From Peptoniphilus_A sp001811425 (GTDB lineage Bacteria; Bacillota; Clostridia; Tissierellales; Peptoniphilaceae): a stretch of DNA of 64,000 bases. The stretch covers positions 62,001-126,000 of the forward strand of contig NZ_KV804706.1 of assembly GCF_001811425.1 (NCBI RefSeq), read 5' to 3'. Made by a program: the position numbers and the translations under genes. Below, one piece after another: positions 32,656 to 41,750 of this stretch. Positions within the stretch are counted from its first letter, which is position 1; the number at the start of each line of letters is the position of its first letter. The notes below the pieces were generated by a model. The model ran no database searches and was not told the DNA's origin. It was given only the letters and a program-made list of their open reading frames with translations.

Positions 32656-34077
32656 ATGAGTAATGACAATGAATTAAAAAATAAGTCAATTGATGATTTG
32701 AGGAGAATTTCTAAATCCTTGGGTTTAAAAGATGCAGATAATTACGATATTGATGATTTGAAGCACTATATTATAAGAGGAGAATTGCCAATAAAAGATA
32801 TGCCTTTAGACAAATTAAAGGTAGCTGAGCTTAGGGAAATTGCAAAGGATTATGGAATAGAAAAATCCTACAATTTAAAAAAAGAAGACTTAATTAAAAA
32901 AATAAACTCAATAAGAGATAATGAAAAAATAGAAAAATTAGACCTTTCTGAAAATGCTCAAGAAACATTAAAAAATTTAGAAGATAAGGACTATGTTAAG
33001 GGTATTTTAGAGCTACATCAAGATGGCTATGGATTTTTGAGAAGAATTAATTATCTTCCAAGCGAAGAAGACATTTATGTATCTCCATCGCAAATAAGAA
33101 AATTTAGGCTAAGAAATGGAGATGAAATTCTTGGAATTAAATCACCTCCAAAGGATGGAGAAAATTTCAACGCCCTCCTGTTTATTAAATCAGTAAATGG
33201 TATGCACCCTTCAAAAATTTTAAATAGACCTTATTTTGACAACTTGACACCAATTTATCCTAAGAAGAAAATAAATCTTGAAACTGAGGAAGAAGATATT
33301 GCCATGAGAGTAATTGATTTACTCTCACCAGTAGGTCTAGGTCAAAGGGGACTAATAGTTTCACAGCCAAAATCAGGAAAGACAACCCTATTAAAAAAGA
33401 TTTCTAAATCCTTAAATACAAATTATCCTGACTTACATTTAATCGTTCTTCTTGTAGATGAAAGGCCTGAAGAAGTTACTGACATGAAAAGATCAGTGAA
33501 GGGAGAAGTTGTCTATTCAACCTTTGATGAAAATCCTAAAAACCACACTCGAGTTGCAGAAATGGTAATTGACAGGGCAAAGAGGCTCGTGGAAAATAAA
33601 GAAGATGTTGTGATTCTTTTAGATTCTTTAACAAGACTTTCTCGAGCTTATAATTTAATTACACCAACAAGTGGAAAGACTCTTTCGGGTGGTCTTGATC
33701 CATTGTCTCTTCACAAACCAAAGAGATTTTTTGGAGCAGCAAGAAATATTGAAGAGGGTGGGAGCTTAACAATCCTTGCCACTGCTCTTGTAGATACTGG
33801 TTCAAGGATGGACGATGTAATCTTCGAAGAGTTTAAGGGAACAGGCAATATGGAGCTTCACCTCAACAGAAGTCTTTCAGAAAAAAGAATTTTCCCAGCA
33901 ATTGATATTTTAAAATCAGGCACTAGGAAAGAAGAGTTCTTGTTGACTAAGGAAGAACTTGCTTTTAATTATGAATTTAGAAATAATTTAAATGAAGACA
34001 ACATTGAAGATGTGACAGAAAAATTTTTAGATAAATTATCAAAGACGAAAAACAACAAAGAATTTTTAGAAAAATAA
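32656..34077 (+). CDS. rho: Transcription termination factor Rho
   Basis: This 473-residue hexameric RNA helicase has two SAP-like Rho-N motifs in the N-terminal 90 residues (IDDLRRISKSLGL, LKVAELREIAKDYGI), a cold-shock RNA-binding domain (VKGILELHQDGYGFLRR), then the ATPase with QPKSGKTTLLKK and VVILLDSLTRLSRAYN. No clear ribosome site precedes the ATG (TAATTTATT), so translation may be modest or coupled to glpX. The duplicated N-terminal motif is a little longer than in Bacillus Rho. Confidence 0.96.
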   Translation: MSNDNELKNKSIDDLRRISKSLGLKDADNYDIDDLKHYIIRGELPIKDMPLDKLKVAELREIAKDYGIEKSYNLKKEDLIKKINSIRDNEKIEKLDLSENAQETLKNLEDKDYVKGILELHQDGYGFLRRINYLPSEEDIYVSPSQIRKFRLRNGDEILGIKSPPKDGENFNALLFIKSVNGMHPSKILNRPYFDNLTPIYPKKKINLETEEEDIAMRVIDLLSPVGLGQRGLIVSQPKSGKTTLLKKISKSLNTNYPDLHLIVLLVDERPEEVTDMKRSVKGEVVYSTFDENPKNHTRVAEMVIDRAKRLVENKEDVVILLDSLTRLSRAYNLITPTSGKTLSGGLDPLSLHKPKRFFGAARNIEEGGSLTILATALVDTGSRMDDVIFEEFKGTGNMELHLNRSLSEKRIFPAIDILKSGTRKEEFLLTKEELAFNYEFRNNLNEDNIEDVTEKFLDKLSKTKNNKEFLEK

Positions 34078-34098
34078 TTATCTTTCTTGCTTCAAATG

Positions 34099-34176
34099 TT
34101 GATTTATAGCCTTATATATTGTATAATGATTAAGGTAATAAATATATTTGTACTACAATGAAAATTGTGTTATAAT
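34099..34176 (+). promoter_or_regulatory. Two tandem promoters ahead of rpmE
   Basis: P1: TTGATT (34099), 17 bases, TATAAT (34122-34127). P2: TTGTAC (34148), 17 bases, TATAAT (34171-34176) with TG at the extended -10 position. Both have ideal spacing and lie in the 139-base gap after rho. Confidence 0.6.
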
Positions 34177-34216
34177 ATTAAAATTGAGTTATAAAAAAGT
34201 TTAAGGGGGCTAAACA

Positions 34217-34420
34217 ATGAAAAAAGGAATTCATCCAGATTATAAAGAAGCTACAGTAACTTGTGCTTGTGGCAATACTTTTAAAACAGGATCTGTTAAA
34301 GAAGATTTAAAAGTTGAAATTTGTTCAGCTTGTCATCCTTTCTTTACAGGAAAGCAAAAACTCTCTGATCATGGCGGAAGAATTGAAAAATTCAATAGCA
34401 GATACAAGAGAAATAAATGA
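34217..34420 (+). CDS. rpmE: 50S ribosomal protein L31
   Basis: This 67-residue protein starts MKKGIHPDYKEATVTCACGNTF and holds the zinc-ribbon cysteines of the C+ form: two in CACG and two in CSACHPFFTG. AAGGGGG lies upstream of the ATG. It has its own promoters and is followed by a terminator hairpin, so it can be made independently of rho and prmC. Confidence 0.97.
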   Translation: MKKGIHPDYKEATVTCACGNTFKTGSVKEDLKVEICSACHPFFTGKQKLSDHGGRIEKFNSRYKRNK

Positions 34421-34425
34421 CAATG

Positions 34426-34449
34426 AGGTTAGCCTAGCTAACCTTTTTT
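34426..34449 (+). terminator. Terminator after rpmE
   Basis: AGGTTAGC-CTA-GCTAACCT, a perfect 8-bp stem, then six T. It ends only 13 bases before the prmC start. Confidence 0.75.
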
Positions 34450-34462
34450 ATTACTTAAATTT

Positions 34463-35299
34463 ATGAAGATAAAAGAAGCCCTAATAGAGGGAAGAGATTT
34501 TTTAAAAAACTTAGAATATACAGATCCAATTTATGAAACTAGAAAAATTTTAGGTGAAATTTTGGAGAGAGACTTATCTTATTTAGTTTCTCACGAAAAT
34601 GAAGAACTATCTGCGTCAGTTGAAAGAAAATATTTTGATATATTAAAAAAGAGGCAAGAGGGTCTACCTCTACAATATATTTTGGGAAGAGAAGATTTTT
34701 ACGGAAGAACTTTTACTGTATTAGAAGGCGTTTTAATACCAAGGCAGGATACAGAAATTTCTGTAGAAGTAATTTTAAAAATTCTAAAAAATAACAATAT
34801 TAAGAATCTTCTTGAAATTGGATGTGGAAGTGGGATTGTTAGTATTACACTGGGCCTTGAGACTAAGGGACAGGTGGGTATAACTGCAGTTGACATAAGT
34901 CCTCAGGCTATTAAAAATACAAATATAAATAAAAATAATTTAAATTCAAATATTAAAATTTTAGAGAGCGATTTATTCGATGAAATTAATGAGATATTTG
35001 ATTTAATTTATTCAAATCCGCCCTATATTAAATCTCATGACATAGAAAACTTGCAAGTAGAAGTAAGAGATCATGAACCTAGACTTGCACTAGATGGCGG
35101 AAGCGACGGACTTTATTTTTACAGAAAGATCATTAAAGATGCACCAAAGTTTTTAAACAGTCATGGATTTTTAGTATTTGAAATAGGCTATGACCAAGCT
35201 GAGGATATTTCTTCAATAATGAGGGAAAATTTTGACCTTAAAATTTATAAGGATTTGAATAATTTAGATAGAGTAGTAGTTGGACGATTAAAGGTATAG
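34463..35299 (+). CDS. prmC: Release factor glutamine N5-methyltransferase
   Basis: This 278-residue enzyme methylates the Gln of the GGQ motif in RF1 and RF2; its substrate RF1 is encoded directly downstream. It has an N-terminal helical domain with LQYILGREDFYGRTF, SAM motif LLEIGCGSGIVSITLGLE, and the catalytic NPPYIKSHD. Its start follows the rpmE terminator closely, leaving no room for a promoter, and no ribosome site is visible before the ATG, so it probably relies on read-through and is weakly translated. Confidence 0.95.
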   Translation: MKIKEALIEGRDFLKNLEYTDPIYETRKILGEILERDLSYLVSHENEELSASVERKYFDILKKRQEGLPLQYILGREDFYGRTFTVLEGVLIPRQDTEISVEVILKILKNNNIKNLLEIGCGSGIVSITLGLETKGQVGITAVDISPQAIKNTNINKNNLNSNIKILESDLFDEINEIFDLIYSNPPYIKSHDIENLQVEVRDHEPRLALDGGSDGLYFYRKIIKDAPKFLNSHGFLVFEIGYDQAEDISSIMRENFDLKIYKDLNNLDRVVVGRLKV

Positions 35300-35307
35300 G
35301 GGTAAAT

Positions 35308-36375
35308 ATGTACGAAAAACTTTCGGTTTTTGAAGATAGGTTAGTAGAGCTTGAAAAAGATTTGAGCAATGTAGAAATTATTAATGACTCTAAACTTTAC
35401 CAACAAAAGGCCATTGAACATGCAGAGATTGAGCCAATTGTTGCAAAATATAGAGAATATAAAAATACGCTAAAGGCTTTAAACGAAAATAAAGAATTGA
35501 TAAAAGAAAAATTAGATGATGAATTTAAAGATTTAGTTAGAGAAGAAATAAACGAAGGAACAAAAAAAGTTGAAACTTTGGAAAATGATTTAAAGGTTTT
35601 ATTGATTCCTAAAGATAAAAATGACAGCAAAAATGTTATGGTAGAAATTCGTGCAGGTGCTGGCGGAGATGAAGCAGCACTTTTTGCTGGAGTATTGTAC
35701 AGACAATATGTTAGATACGCCGAAAGAAAAGGCTTTAAAGTAGAAACTATTTCTTCCAATGAAATTGGCATTGGCGGATTTAAAGAAATTGTCTTTATGA
35801 TAATAGGTAATGGCGCCTACTCAAGACTTAAATACGAATCAGGAGTTCACAGAGTTCAAAGAGTTCCTGAAACAGAAAGTGGCGGTAGAATTCACACTTC
35901 TACAGCAACTGTTGCAGTTTTACCAGAGGCTGAAGATGTGGATATTGAAATTGATCCATCTGAAATTAAATTTGATGTCTTCCGTGCATCAGGCAATGGT
36001 GGACAATGTGTAAACACTACTGACTCTGCCGTTAGACTTACTCACATTCCTACTGGAATAGTTATTTCTTGCCAAGATGAAAAGTCCCAACTTAGAAATA
36101 AGGAGAAGGCAATGAAGTTACTTAGATCAAAATTATATGATTTAAAACTTCAAGAACAAAATGAAAAAGAATCCATGGAGAGATCTTCACAAATTGGAAC
36201 TGGAGATAGATCTGAAAGAATTAGGACCTACAATTATCCGCAAGGAAGAGTAACTGATCACAGAATTAACTTCACATCTCACAGAATTGACGCCATTAAC
36301 GACGGTGACTTAGATGAAATAATTGATGCGTTGATAACACATGATCAAACTCAAAAAATCGAAAATATTGATTAA
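35308..36375 (+). CDS. prfA: Peptide chain release factor 1
   Basis: This 355-residue class I release factor reads UAA and UAG. It has the codon-recognition tripeptide in RVPETESGG (P-E-T where many bacteria have P-A-T), GGQ at 231-233 in SGNGGQCVNT, and the conserved TYNYPQGRVTDHRI block. GGGG precedes the ATG and the gene lies eight bases after prmC. Confidence 0.97.
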   Translation: MYEKLSVFEDRLVELEKDLSNVEIINDSKLYQQKAIEHAEIEPIVAKYREYKNTLKALNENKELIKEKLDDEFKDLVREEINEGTKKVETLENDLKVLLIPKDKNDSKNVMVEIRAGAGGDEAALFAGVLYRQYVRYAERKGFKVETISSNEIGIGGFKEIVFMIIGNGAYSRLKYESGVHRVQRVPETESGGRIHTSTATVAVLPEAEDVDIEIDPSEIKFDVFRASGNGGQCVNTTDSAVRLTHIPTGIVISCQDEKSQLRNKEKAMKLLRSKLYDLKLQEQNEKESMERSSQIGTGDRSERIRTYNYPQGRVTDHRINFTSHRIDAINDGDLDEIIDALITHDQTQKIENID

Positions 36376-36415
36376 AAAACAAAAAATAAATATTAGATTT
36401 ATTTAGTGCATATAT

Positions 36416-36444
36416 TTGATTTTTCATAAACAATAGTCTATAAT
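36416..36444 (+). promoter_or_regulatory. Promoter of the rubrerythrin gene
   Basis: TTGATT (36416-36421), a 17-base spacer and TATAAT (36439-36444), 46 bases before the start. Confidence 0.7.
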
Positions 36445-36490
36445 ATTAATTGTAATTTTATTATTAAATTAATTTTATGGGGGTAATATT

Positions 36491-37033
36491 ATGAATCAAA
36501 TGACAAGTGACAATCTAAGATCCGCATTCGGTGGAGAATCTCAAGCTCGTACTAGATATAATATCTGGGGCGATGTAGCTGAAAAAGATGGCTTCAAAAA
36601 TGTTAAAAGACTTTTTGATGCAACTGCTGATGCAGAAAAAATTCACGCAACACTTCACTTCAAAGCTTTAAGAGACGTATCTGGAGATTTTCCTGTAACT
36701 TCTATGGCAGGATTTGGAATCAACAGCACATCTGATAACCTTGAAGCTGCAAGAAATGGTGAAATATTTGAATCAACTCAAATGTATCCAGCATTTATAG
36801 CAGTTGCAGAAATGCAAGGTGAACAAGAAGCGGTTAAGGCTATGAAATTCGCCACAGCTGCAGAAAAAGTTCATGCTGAAAGATATTTAGAAGCAAAAGA
36901 AGCAGTTGATGCAGGAAAAGATCTTGATGTTGAAAAAATCTATCTATGTCCTGTATGTGGATATATCACTTTTGAAGAAGAAGATAAATGTCCAATTTGC
37001 GGATGCGCAGGAAGCAAATTTGTTGCTTACTAA
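36491..37033 (+). CDS. Rubrerythrin
   Basis: This 180-residue peroxide-reducing protein of anaerobes has a four-helix diiron domain with Glu ligands (GGESQARTRY, DAEKIHA, AEMQGEQEA, AAEKVHAERY). A C-terminal rubredoxin-like centre is built on CPVCGY and CPICGC. GGGGG lies before the ATG. It is monocistronic with its own promoter and a strong terminator, consistent with high, independent expression against hydrogen peroxide. Confidence 0.96.
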   Translation: MNQMTSDNLRSAFGGESQARTRYNIWGDVAEKDGFKNVKRLFDATADAEKIHATLHFKALRDVSGDFPVTSMAGFGINSTSDNLEAARNGEIFESTQMYPAFIAVAEMQGEQEAVKAMKFATAAEKVHAERYLEAKEAVDAGKDLDVEKIYLCPVCGYITFEEEDKCPICGCAGSKFVAY

Positions 37034-37044
37034 TTTTTTTTAAG

Positions 37045-37077
37045 AAAAAACTCTCCAAATTAGTGGAGAGTTTTTTT
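37045..37077 (+). terminator. Terminator after rubrerythrin
   Basis: CTCTCCA-AATTAG-TGGAGAG, extended by A/T pairs, with seven T. It may also serve the convergent ferredoxin gene. Confidence 0.8.
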
Positions 37078-37120
37078 ATGGACAAAATTAAAAAATAATT
37101 AAATTAAATTTTAAAATAAA

Positions 37121-37927
37121 TTATCTATAATTATTTAAGAACTTTTTAGGTAACTTGTACTGATATTTTACTTTTCTATCTAGCAATACCCTTATAGATT
37201 TTTTAGGACAAATATTTTCACATCTTGTGCAGAATATGCAACTCCCCTTTGAATGAGCTATTTTATTTTCTATGAATAAATTATTGACTGGACAATTCTT
37301 TACACAAAGGCCACAAGCAATACAAGTATCATCAATCCACAGATTATTTCTCTTTTCACTTTCTTTTTCTAGGCCACCAATTCTTTGGGATAGTCCCATT
37401 TTATTCCCAAAATTTGTATTTCCTTGAGTTTTCAGATTTCCATTTTTGATTTCAATAGATATTTTATCAGACTTTTTTAAAGCATGATGAATTTTAAAAT
37501 TTATTAAAAAATTTTCAAAAAAGGGAAGTATAGGTAAATTAGAAATATTACTTGGCATATCAATGTGTCTGGAATAAATTAAATTAGCTGACTTTGGTAA
37601 GTAATCTCTTATTACATATGCTCCATCTCCAGAAAAACACATTTGAGTAACAAGACTCATAATATTTTTATTTTCCAAATTTTCTCTATATTTATTTAAA
37701 AACTCTCTTATTATTATAGGAGGAGTTGAGTAGTAGACAGGGTACATAATAATTAGTGTCTCTATTTCAGAAAAAAGTTTTTCAAAATTATAATTATTCT
37801 CAATGTTTATTATTTGGATTTTCAAATTTTCAGCAATTCTGTTTGCAATAAGTTTGGTATTTCCTGTACCTGAAAAATATATAAGTGCCATTCTATCTTT
37901 ATTATATTCATATTCAAAGTTTTTCAT
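37121..37927 (-). CDS. EFR1-type flavodoxin-ferredoxin fusion protein
   Basis: This 268-residue protein has an N-terminal flavodoxin-like domain (ALIYFSGTGNTKLIANRIAE is the FMN phosphate loop) and a C-terminal bacterial ferredoxin domain with two 4Fe-4S cysteine sets (CIACGLCVKNCP, CIFCTRCENICP). The EFR1 family is an electron carrier of unknown partner common in anaerobic Firmicutes. AAGGAG lies seven bases before the ATG. It is convergent with rubrerythrin, to which it could deliver electrons, but that link is only positional. Confidence 0.85.
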   Translation of the reverse strand: MKNFEYEYNKDRMALIYFSGTGNTKLIANRIAENLKIQIINIENNYNFEKLFSEIETLIIMYPVYYSTPPIIIREFLNKYRENLENKNIMSLVTQMCFSGDGAYVIRDYLPKSANLIYSRHIDMPSNISNLPILPFFENFLINFKIHHALKKSDKISIEIKNGNLKTQGNTNFGNKMGLSQRIGGLEKESEKRNNLWIDDTCIACGLCVKNCPVNNLFIENKIAHSKGSCIFCTRCENICPKKSIRVLLDRKVKYQYKLPKKFLNNYR

Positions 37928-38043
37928 AAATTCTCCTTAAGATTTTTGTAAGTATATTTATAAGTAATTTATTATCTAAATCTATTATATATAACTTTTA
38001 TAAAATTATTTAATACAAATTTTAATAGAAAAGAAACAAATTA

Positions 38044-38072
38044 TTGATAATTTTATTTGCCTATGTTATACT
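38044..38072 (+). promoter_or_regulatory. Promoter of the rpsB operon
   Basis: TTGATA (38044-38049), a 17-base spacer and TATACT (38067-38072) with an extended TG. A leader of about 100 bases follows; I see only weak secondary structure in it. Confidence 0.72.
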
Positions 38073-38178
38073 TTTATGCGGTAAGTAATACACACATTTT
38101 TTGATATTGAAGGAGTTGCCAATTTGGTCCCTTTGATAAATGATAAAAATGGAGGAAAAAAACACGGAGGTGGCTTAA

Positions 38179-38973
38179 ATGTCAGTAATTTCAATGAAAA
38201 ACTTATTAGAAGCTGGTGTTCACTTTGGACACCAAACTAGAAGATGGAACCCTAAGATGAAGAGATTTATATTTACCGAAAGAAACGGTATTTATATAAT
38301 TGATCTTCAAAAAACTGTAAAAAAAGTAGAAGAAGCTTATGACTTTGTAAGAGAGATTGCAGCAAACAATGGAGAAATTCTATTTGTTGGTACAAAAAAG
38401 CAAGCTCAAGATGCAATAGAAAAAGAAGCTACAAAATGTGGAATGCCATACATTAACCAAAGATGGTTAGGTGGTCTTTTAACTAACTACAAAACTATTA
38501 ACAAGAGAATCGAAAGACTTTACAAGTTATTCGAAATGGAAGAAAATGGTACTTTTGATGTTCTTCCTAAAAAAGAAGTTGCTCAATTATTACATGAAAG
38601 AGAAAAACTTGAAAAATTCCTTGGTGGAATTAAAGAAATGAAGGGAATGCCTCAAGCTTTATTTGTTGTTGACCCTAAAAAAGAAAGAATTGCAGTTAAA
38701 GAAGCTCATATTCTAGGAATTCCAGTTATCGGTATCGTTGATACAAATTGTGATCCTGAAGAAGTTGATATTCCAATTCCAGGAAACGATGATGCAATTA
38801 GAGCAGTAAAACTTATTACTGAAACTATTGCAAATGCAGTTATTGAAGGAAAACAAGGTAGTCAAATTGAAGATAGCGACAACGATTATGATGAATCCGC
38901 TCAAGAAGTTTCTGTAGAAATTGAAGAAGTTGAAGAAACTGTTGAGGAAGAAAAGTCAACTATAGAAGAGTAA
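38179..38973 (+). CDS. rpsB: 30S ribosomal protein S2
   Basis: This 264-residue protein starts MSVISMKNLLEAGVHFGHQTRRWNPKM and carries INQRWLGGLLTNYKTI and LFVVDPKKERIAVKEA, the usual S2 blocks. The C-terminal about 35 residues are an acidic Glu/Asp-rich tail. GGAGGTGG precedes the ATG. It is first in the rpsB-tsf-pyrH-frr unit. Confidence 0.98.
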   Translation: MSVISMKNLLEAGVHFGHQTRRWNPKMKRFIFTERNGIYIIDLQKTVKKVEEAYDFVREIAANNGEILFVGTKKQAQDAIEKEATKCGMPYINQRWLGGLLTNYKTINKRIERLYKLFEMEENGTFDVLPKKEVAQLLHEREKLEKFLGGIKEMKGMPQALFVVDPKKERIAVKEAHILGIPVIGIVDTNCDPEEVDIPIPGNDDAIRAVKLITETIANAVIEGKQGSQIEDSDNDYDESAQEVSVEIEEVEETVEEEKSTIEE

Positions 38974-38982
38974 AGATATTTC

Positions 38983-39020
38983 GAGAGTTCTAAAGTAATC
39001 CTTTAAGACTCTCTTTTTTT
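38983..39020 (+). terminator. Attenuator hairpin between rpsB and tsf
   Basis: GAGAGT/ACTCTC and TAAAG/CTTTA form an 11-pair stem with one internal mismatch, then seven T. It is 24 bases before the tsf start, so tsf expression depends on read-through. Confidence 0.7.
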
Positions 39021-39044
39021 AAAATAAATAAGGAGTGAATTAAA

Positions 39045-39689
39045 ATGGCTATTACAGCAGCATTAGTTAAAGAATTGAGAGAAAAATCTGGAGCAGGCAT
39101 GATGGACTGCAAGAAGGCTTTAACAGAAACAAATGGTGATATGGACAAGGCAATAGACTTTCTAAGAGAAAAGGGCCTTGCATCTGTAGCAAAGAAGTCT
39201 TCAAGAATTGCATCTGAAGGTCTTGTTGATTCTTACATCCACGGTGGAAGAATTGGAGTTCTTGTTGAAGTTAACTCTGAAACAGATTTCGTTGCTAAAA
39301 ACGATGAGTTTAAATCTTTTGTAAGAGATATTGCAATGCAAGTTGCAGCAGTTGCTCCAAAATATGTAAGTCGTGAAGAAGTTCCAGCTGAAGAAGTAGA
39401 ACATGAAAGAAAAGTGCTTACTGAACAAGCTAGAGGCGAAAATAAACCTGAACACATTATTGAAAAAATGGTTGAAGGTAGACTTGAAAAATTCTATGAA
39501 GAAATTTGTTTACTAGACCAAGATTTCATTAAGGATCCAGACAAAAAAATCCAAGATATTTTAAATGATTTAATTGCAAAAATTGGTGAAAACATTAAAA
39601 TCAGAAGATTTGTTAGATTTGAAGTAGGCGAAGGTCTTGAAAAGAGAGAAGAAGACTTTGCTGCAGAAGTAGCAAAACAAATAGGTTAA
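39045..39689 (+). CDS. tsf: Elongation factor Ts
   Basis: Nucleotide exchange factor for EF-Tu. It has MAITAALVKELREKSGAGMMDCKKAL at the N-terminus (UBA-like domain) and the conserved SETDFVAKN. At 214 residues it is a short-form EF-Ts like those of several anaerobic Firmicutes and thermophiles, with one rather than two full core subdomains. AAGGAG lies before the ATG. pyrH follows 16 bases later. Confidence 0.97.
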   Translation: MAITAALVKELREKSGAGMMDCKKALTETNGDMDKAIDFLREKGLASVAKKSSRIASEGLVDSYIHGGRIGVLVEVNSETDFVAKNDEFKSFVRDIAMQVAAVAPKYVSREEVPAEEVEHERKVLTEQARGENKPEHIIEKMVEGRLEKFYEEICLLDQDFIKDPDKKIQDILNDLIAKIGENIKIRRFVRFEVGEGLEKREEDFAAEVAKQIG

Positions 39690-39705
39690 CAAATTGGAGG
39701 AGTAA

Positions 39706-40410
39706 ATGCCAAAATATAAGAGAATTGTTTTAAAACTCAGCGGAGAAGCCTTAGCTGGTTCAAATTCCGTTGGCATTGACATTAATTATGTCAATTTAAT
39801 TGCAAAGCAAGTAAAGAAAATTTATGACTTAGGTGTTGAGATTGGTATTGTTGTAGGTGGCGGAAACTTTTGGAGAGGACGCGACGAAAATAATATTGAT
39901 CGTGCTACATCTGATTATATGGGTATGTTAGGTACTGTAATGAACGCTTTAGCATTGCAGGACTCTTTTGAAAAATTAGGCGTTATTACTCGTGTGCAAA
40001 CTGCTATCGATATGAGGCAAGTTGCTGAACCTTATATTAGAAGGCGTGCTATTAGACATTTAGAAAAAGGTCGCGTTGTAATATTTTCAGCTGGAGTTGG
40101 AAATCCATATTTTTCAACTGACACTGCGGCTGCACTTAGGGCTGCAGAAATTGATGCTGATGTTATATTACTAGCTAAAAAGGGAACAGATGGAATTTAT
40201 GATTCTGACCCTAATATAAATGAAAATGCAAAAAAATATGACAATTTAAGTTATAGAGAAATCTTAAATAAAAACTTAAAGATTATGGATGGCACAGCAA
40301 CAACTCTTTGCATGGACAACAGTATTCCTTTAAGAGTATTTGGAATAGATGAAGAAGATGCAATGTTTAAAGTTGTATGTGGCGAAGATATTGGTACAAG
40401 CGTTAAATAG
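39706..40410 (+). CDS. pyrH: UMP kinase
   Basis: Phosphorylates UMP to UDP. The 234-residue amino-acid-kinase-fold protein has RIVLKLSGEALAG, IGIVVGGGNFWRG, RRAIRHLEKGRVVIFSAGVGNPYFSTDTAA and AKKGTDGIYDSDP. GGAGG lies upstream of the ATG. The position between tsf and frr is the standard bacterial order. Confidence 0.97.
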   Translation: MPKYKRIVLKLSGEALAGSNSVGIDINYVNLIAKQVKKIYDLGVEIGIVVGGGNFWRGRDENNIDRATSDYMGMLGTVMNALALQDSFEKLGVITRVQTAIDMRQVAEPYIRRRAIRHLEKGRVVIFSAGVGNPYFSTDTAAALRAAEIDADVILLAKKGTDGIYDSDPNINENAKKYDNLSYREILNKNLKIMDGTATTLCMDNSIPLRVFGIDEEDAMFKVVCGEDIGTSVK

Positions 40411-40419
40411 GAGGATATT

Positions 40420-40977
40420 ATGATATCTGATCTAAAAAAGAATACTGAGTCTAGAATGAATAAAACTGTAGGCTCACTTACTGAATCACTTCAGTCTATA
40501 AGAGCAGGTCGTGCTAATACTACTTTACTTGACAAAATTCATGTTGATTATTATGGACAAAAAACTCCAATTAATCAAGTTGCTAGTCTTTCTGCTCCAG
40601 AGCCAAGACTTCTTGCTATTCAACCATGGGATGCAAATTTAATCCCAGATATTGAAAAGGCAATATTAAAATCTGATTTAGGAATAACTCCTTCTAATGA
40701 TGGAAAAATTATTAGATTAGCTATTCCTCAACTTACAGAAGAAAGAAGAAGAGATCTTACAAAGCTAGTTGGAAAGTATGCTGAAGAGGCAAAAATATCT
40801 ATTAGAAATGTAAGAAGAGATGCTATGGAAGATATTAAAAAAGCAGAAAAAGCTAAAGAAATTTCTGAAGATGATAAAGCTTCCTATGAAGAAGACATTC
40901 AAAAGTTGACAGATAAATATATTAAAGAAGTTGACAAAGTAGCAGAAAATAAAGAAAAAGAACTTATGGAAATTTAA
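40420..40977 (+). CDS. frr: Ribosome recycling factor
   Basis: This 185-residue protein splits post-termination ribosomes with EF-G. It shows SLQSIRAGRANTTLLDKI, PWDANLIPDIEKAILKSDLGITPSNDGKIIRL and the RRDLTKLVGKYAEEAKISIRNVRRDA helix. GGAGG precedes the ATG. A strong terminator follows at once. Confidence 0.97.
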   Translation: MISDLKKNTESRMNKTVGSLTESLQSIRAGRANTTLLDKIHVDYYGQKTPINQVASLSAPEPRLLAIQPWDANLIPDIEKAILKSDLGITPSNDGKIIRLAIPQLTEERRRDLTKLVGKYAEEAKISIRNVRRDAMEDIKKAEKAKEISEDDKASYEEDIQKLTDKYIKEVDKVAENKEKELMEI

Positions 40978-40982
40978 ATTTT

Positions 40983-41012
40983 AGCCTTAGATTATTCTAA
41001 GGCTCTTTTTTT
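40983..41012 (+). terminator. Terminator between frr and uppS
   Basis: AGCCTTAGA-TTAT-TCTAAGGCT, a perfect 9-bp stem, then C and seven T. The uppS ribosome site (AAGGAG) begins at the next base. Confidence 0.8.
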
Positions 41013-41022
41013 AAGGAGTTTT

Positions 41023-41748
41023 ATGAATTATTACGAAGAATTAGACTTAAATAACATTCCAAAACACGTTGGAATAATAATGGATGGCAATGGAAGATGG
41101 GCAAAAAATAGAAATATGCCGAGAAGCTTTGGTCACAAAGAAGGTACTAAAAGAGTTATTGAAATTGTTGAAGCAGCTTATAAAATAAATATTAAATCCT
41201 TAACCCTATATGCTTTTTCAACAGAAAATTGGAAGAGACCAGAAGAAGAAATTTCAAAGCTAATGGATTTATTAGCCTTTTACATAAAAAGCCAGTTGGA
41301 AAAAATTAAAAAGAATAATGTAAAAATTAAAGTTCTAGGTGACTACAGAGCCTTTCCAGACCCAATTGTCAAACTAATTGAAGATGCGTTGCAGGAAACA
41401 AAATCAAATGATAAAATGATATTGAATATTGGGCTAAATTATGGCGGCCAAAGTGAAATAGTTAGAGCTAGTAAAAATATTTGTAAGGATATTATTGATG
41501 GGAAAATTTCTCTTGATGATATTGATACAGAAAGCTTTAAAAATTATTTATATACCACAGGACAAGATGATCTGGATCTCTTAATTAGACCAAGTGGTGA
41601 GCTTAGAGTTTCTAATTTTTTACTTTATCAATTAGCCTATAGTGAATTTTATTTTTCAAATATTTTGTGGCCAGATTTTCATGAAAATGATTTTTACAAG
41701 GCTATATATGATTTTCAAAAACGAAATAGAAGGTATGGAGGACTTTAA
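41023..41748 (+). CDS. uppS: Undecaprenyl diphosphate synthase
   Basis: This 241-residue cis-prenyltransferase makes the C55 lipid carrier. It has VGIIMDGNGRWAKNRN with catalytic D21, TLYAFSTENWKRP, LNIGLNYGGQSEIV and DLLIRPSGELRVSNFLLYQLAYSEFYF. The preceding terminator leaves no room for a promoter, so expression should depend on read-through from frr or on an internal promoter in frr. cdsA begins two bases after its stop. Confidence 0.97.
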   Translation: MNYYEELDLNNIPKHVGIIMDGNGRWAKNRNMPRSFGHKEGTKRVIEIVEAAYKINIKSLTLYAFSTENWKRPEEEISKLMDLLAFYIKSQLEKIKKNNVKIKVLGDYRAFPDPIVKLIEDALQETKSNDKMILNIGLNYGGQSEIVRASKNICKDIIDGKISLDDIDTESFKNYLYTTGQDDLDLLIRPSGELRVSNFLLYQLAYSEFYFSNILWPDFHENDFYKAIYDFQKRNRRYGGL

Positions 41749-41750
41749 AT

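Noticed and set aside
38149..38178. Nine-codon ORF (MEEKNTEVA) ending one base before the rpsB start
   Set aside because: It looks like a leader peptide, but no ribosome site precedes its ATG, and its GGAGG-like content is simply the rpsB ribosome site region.
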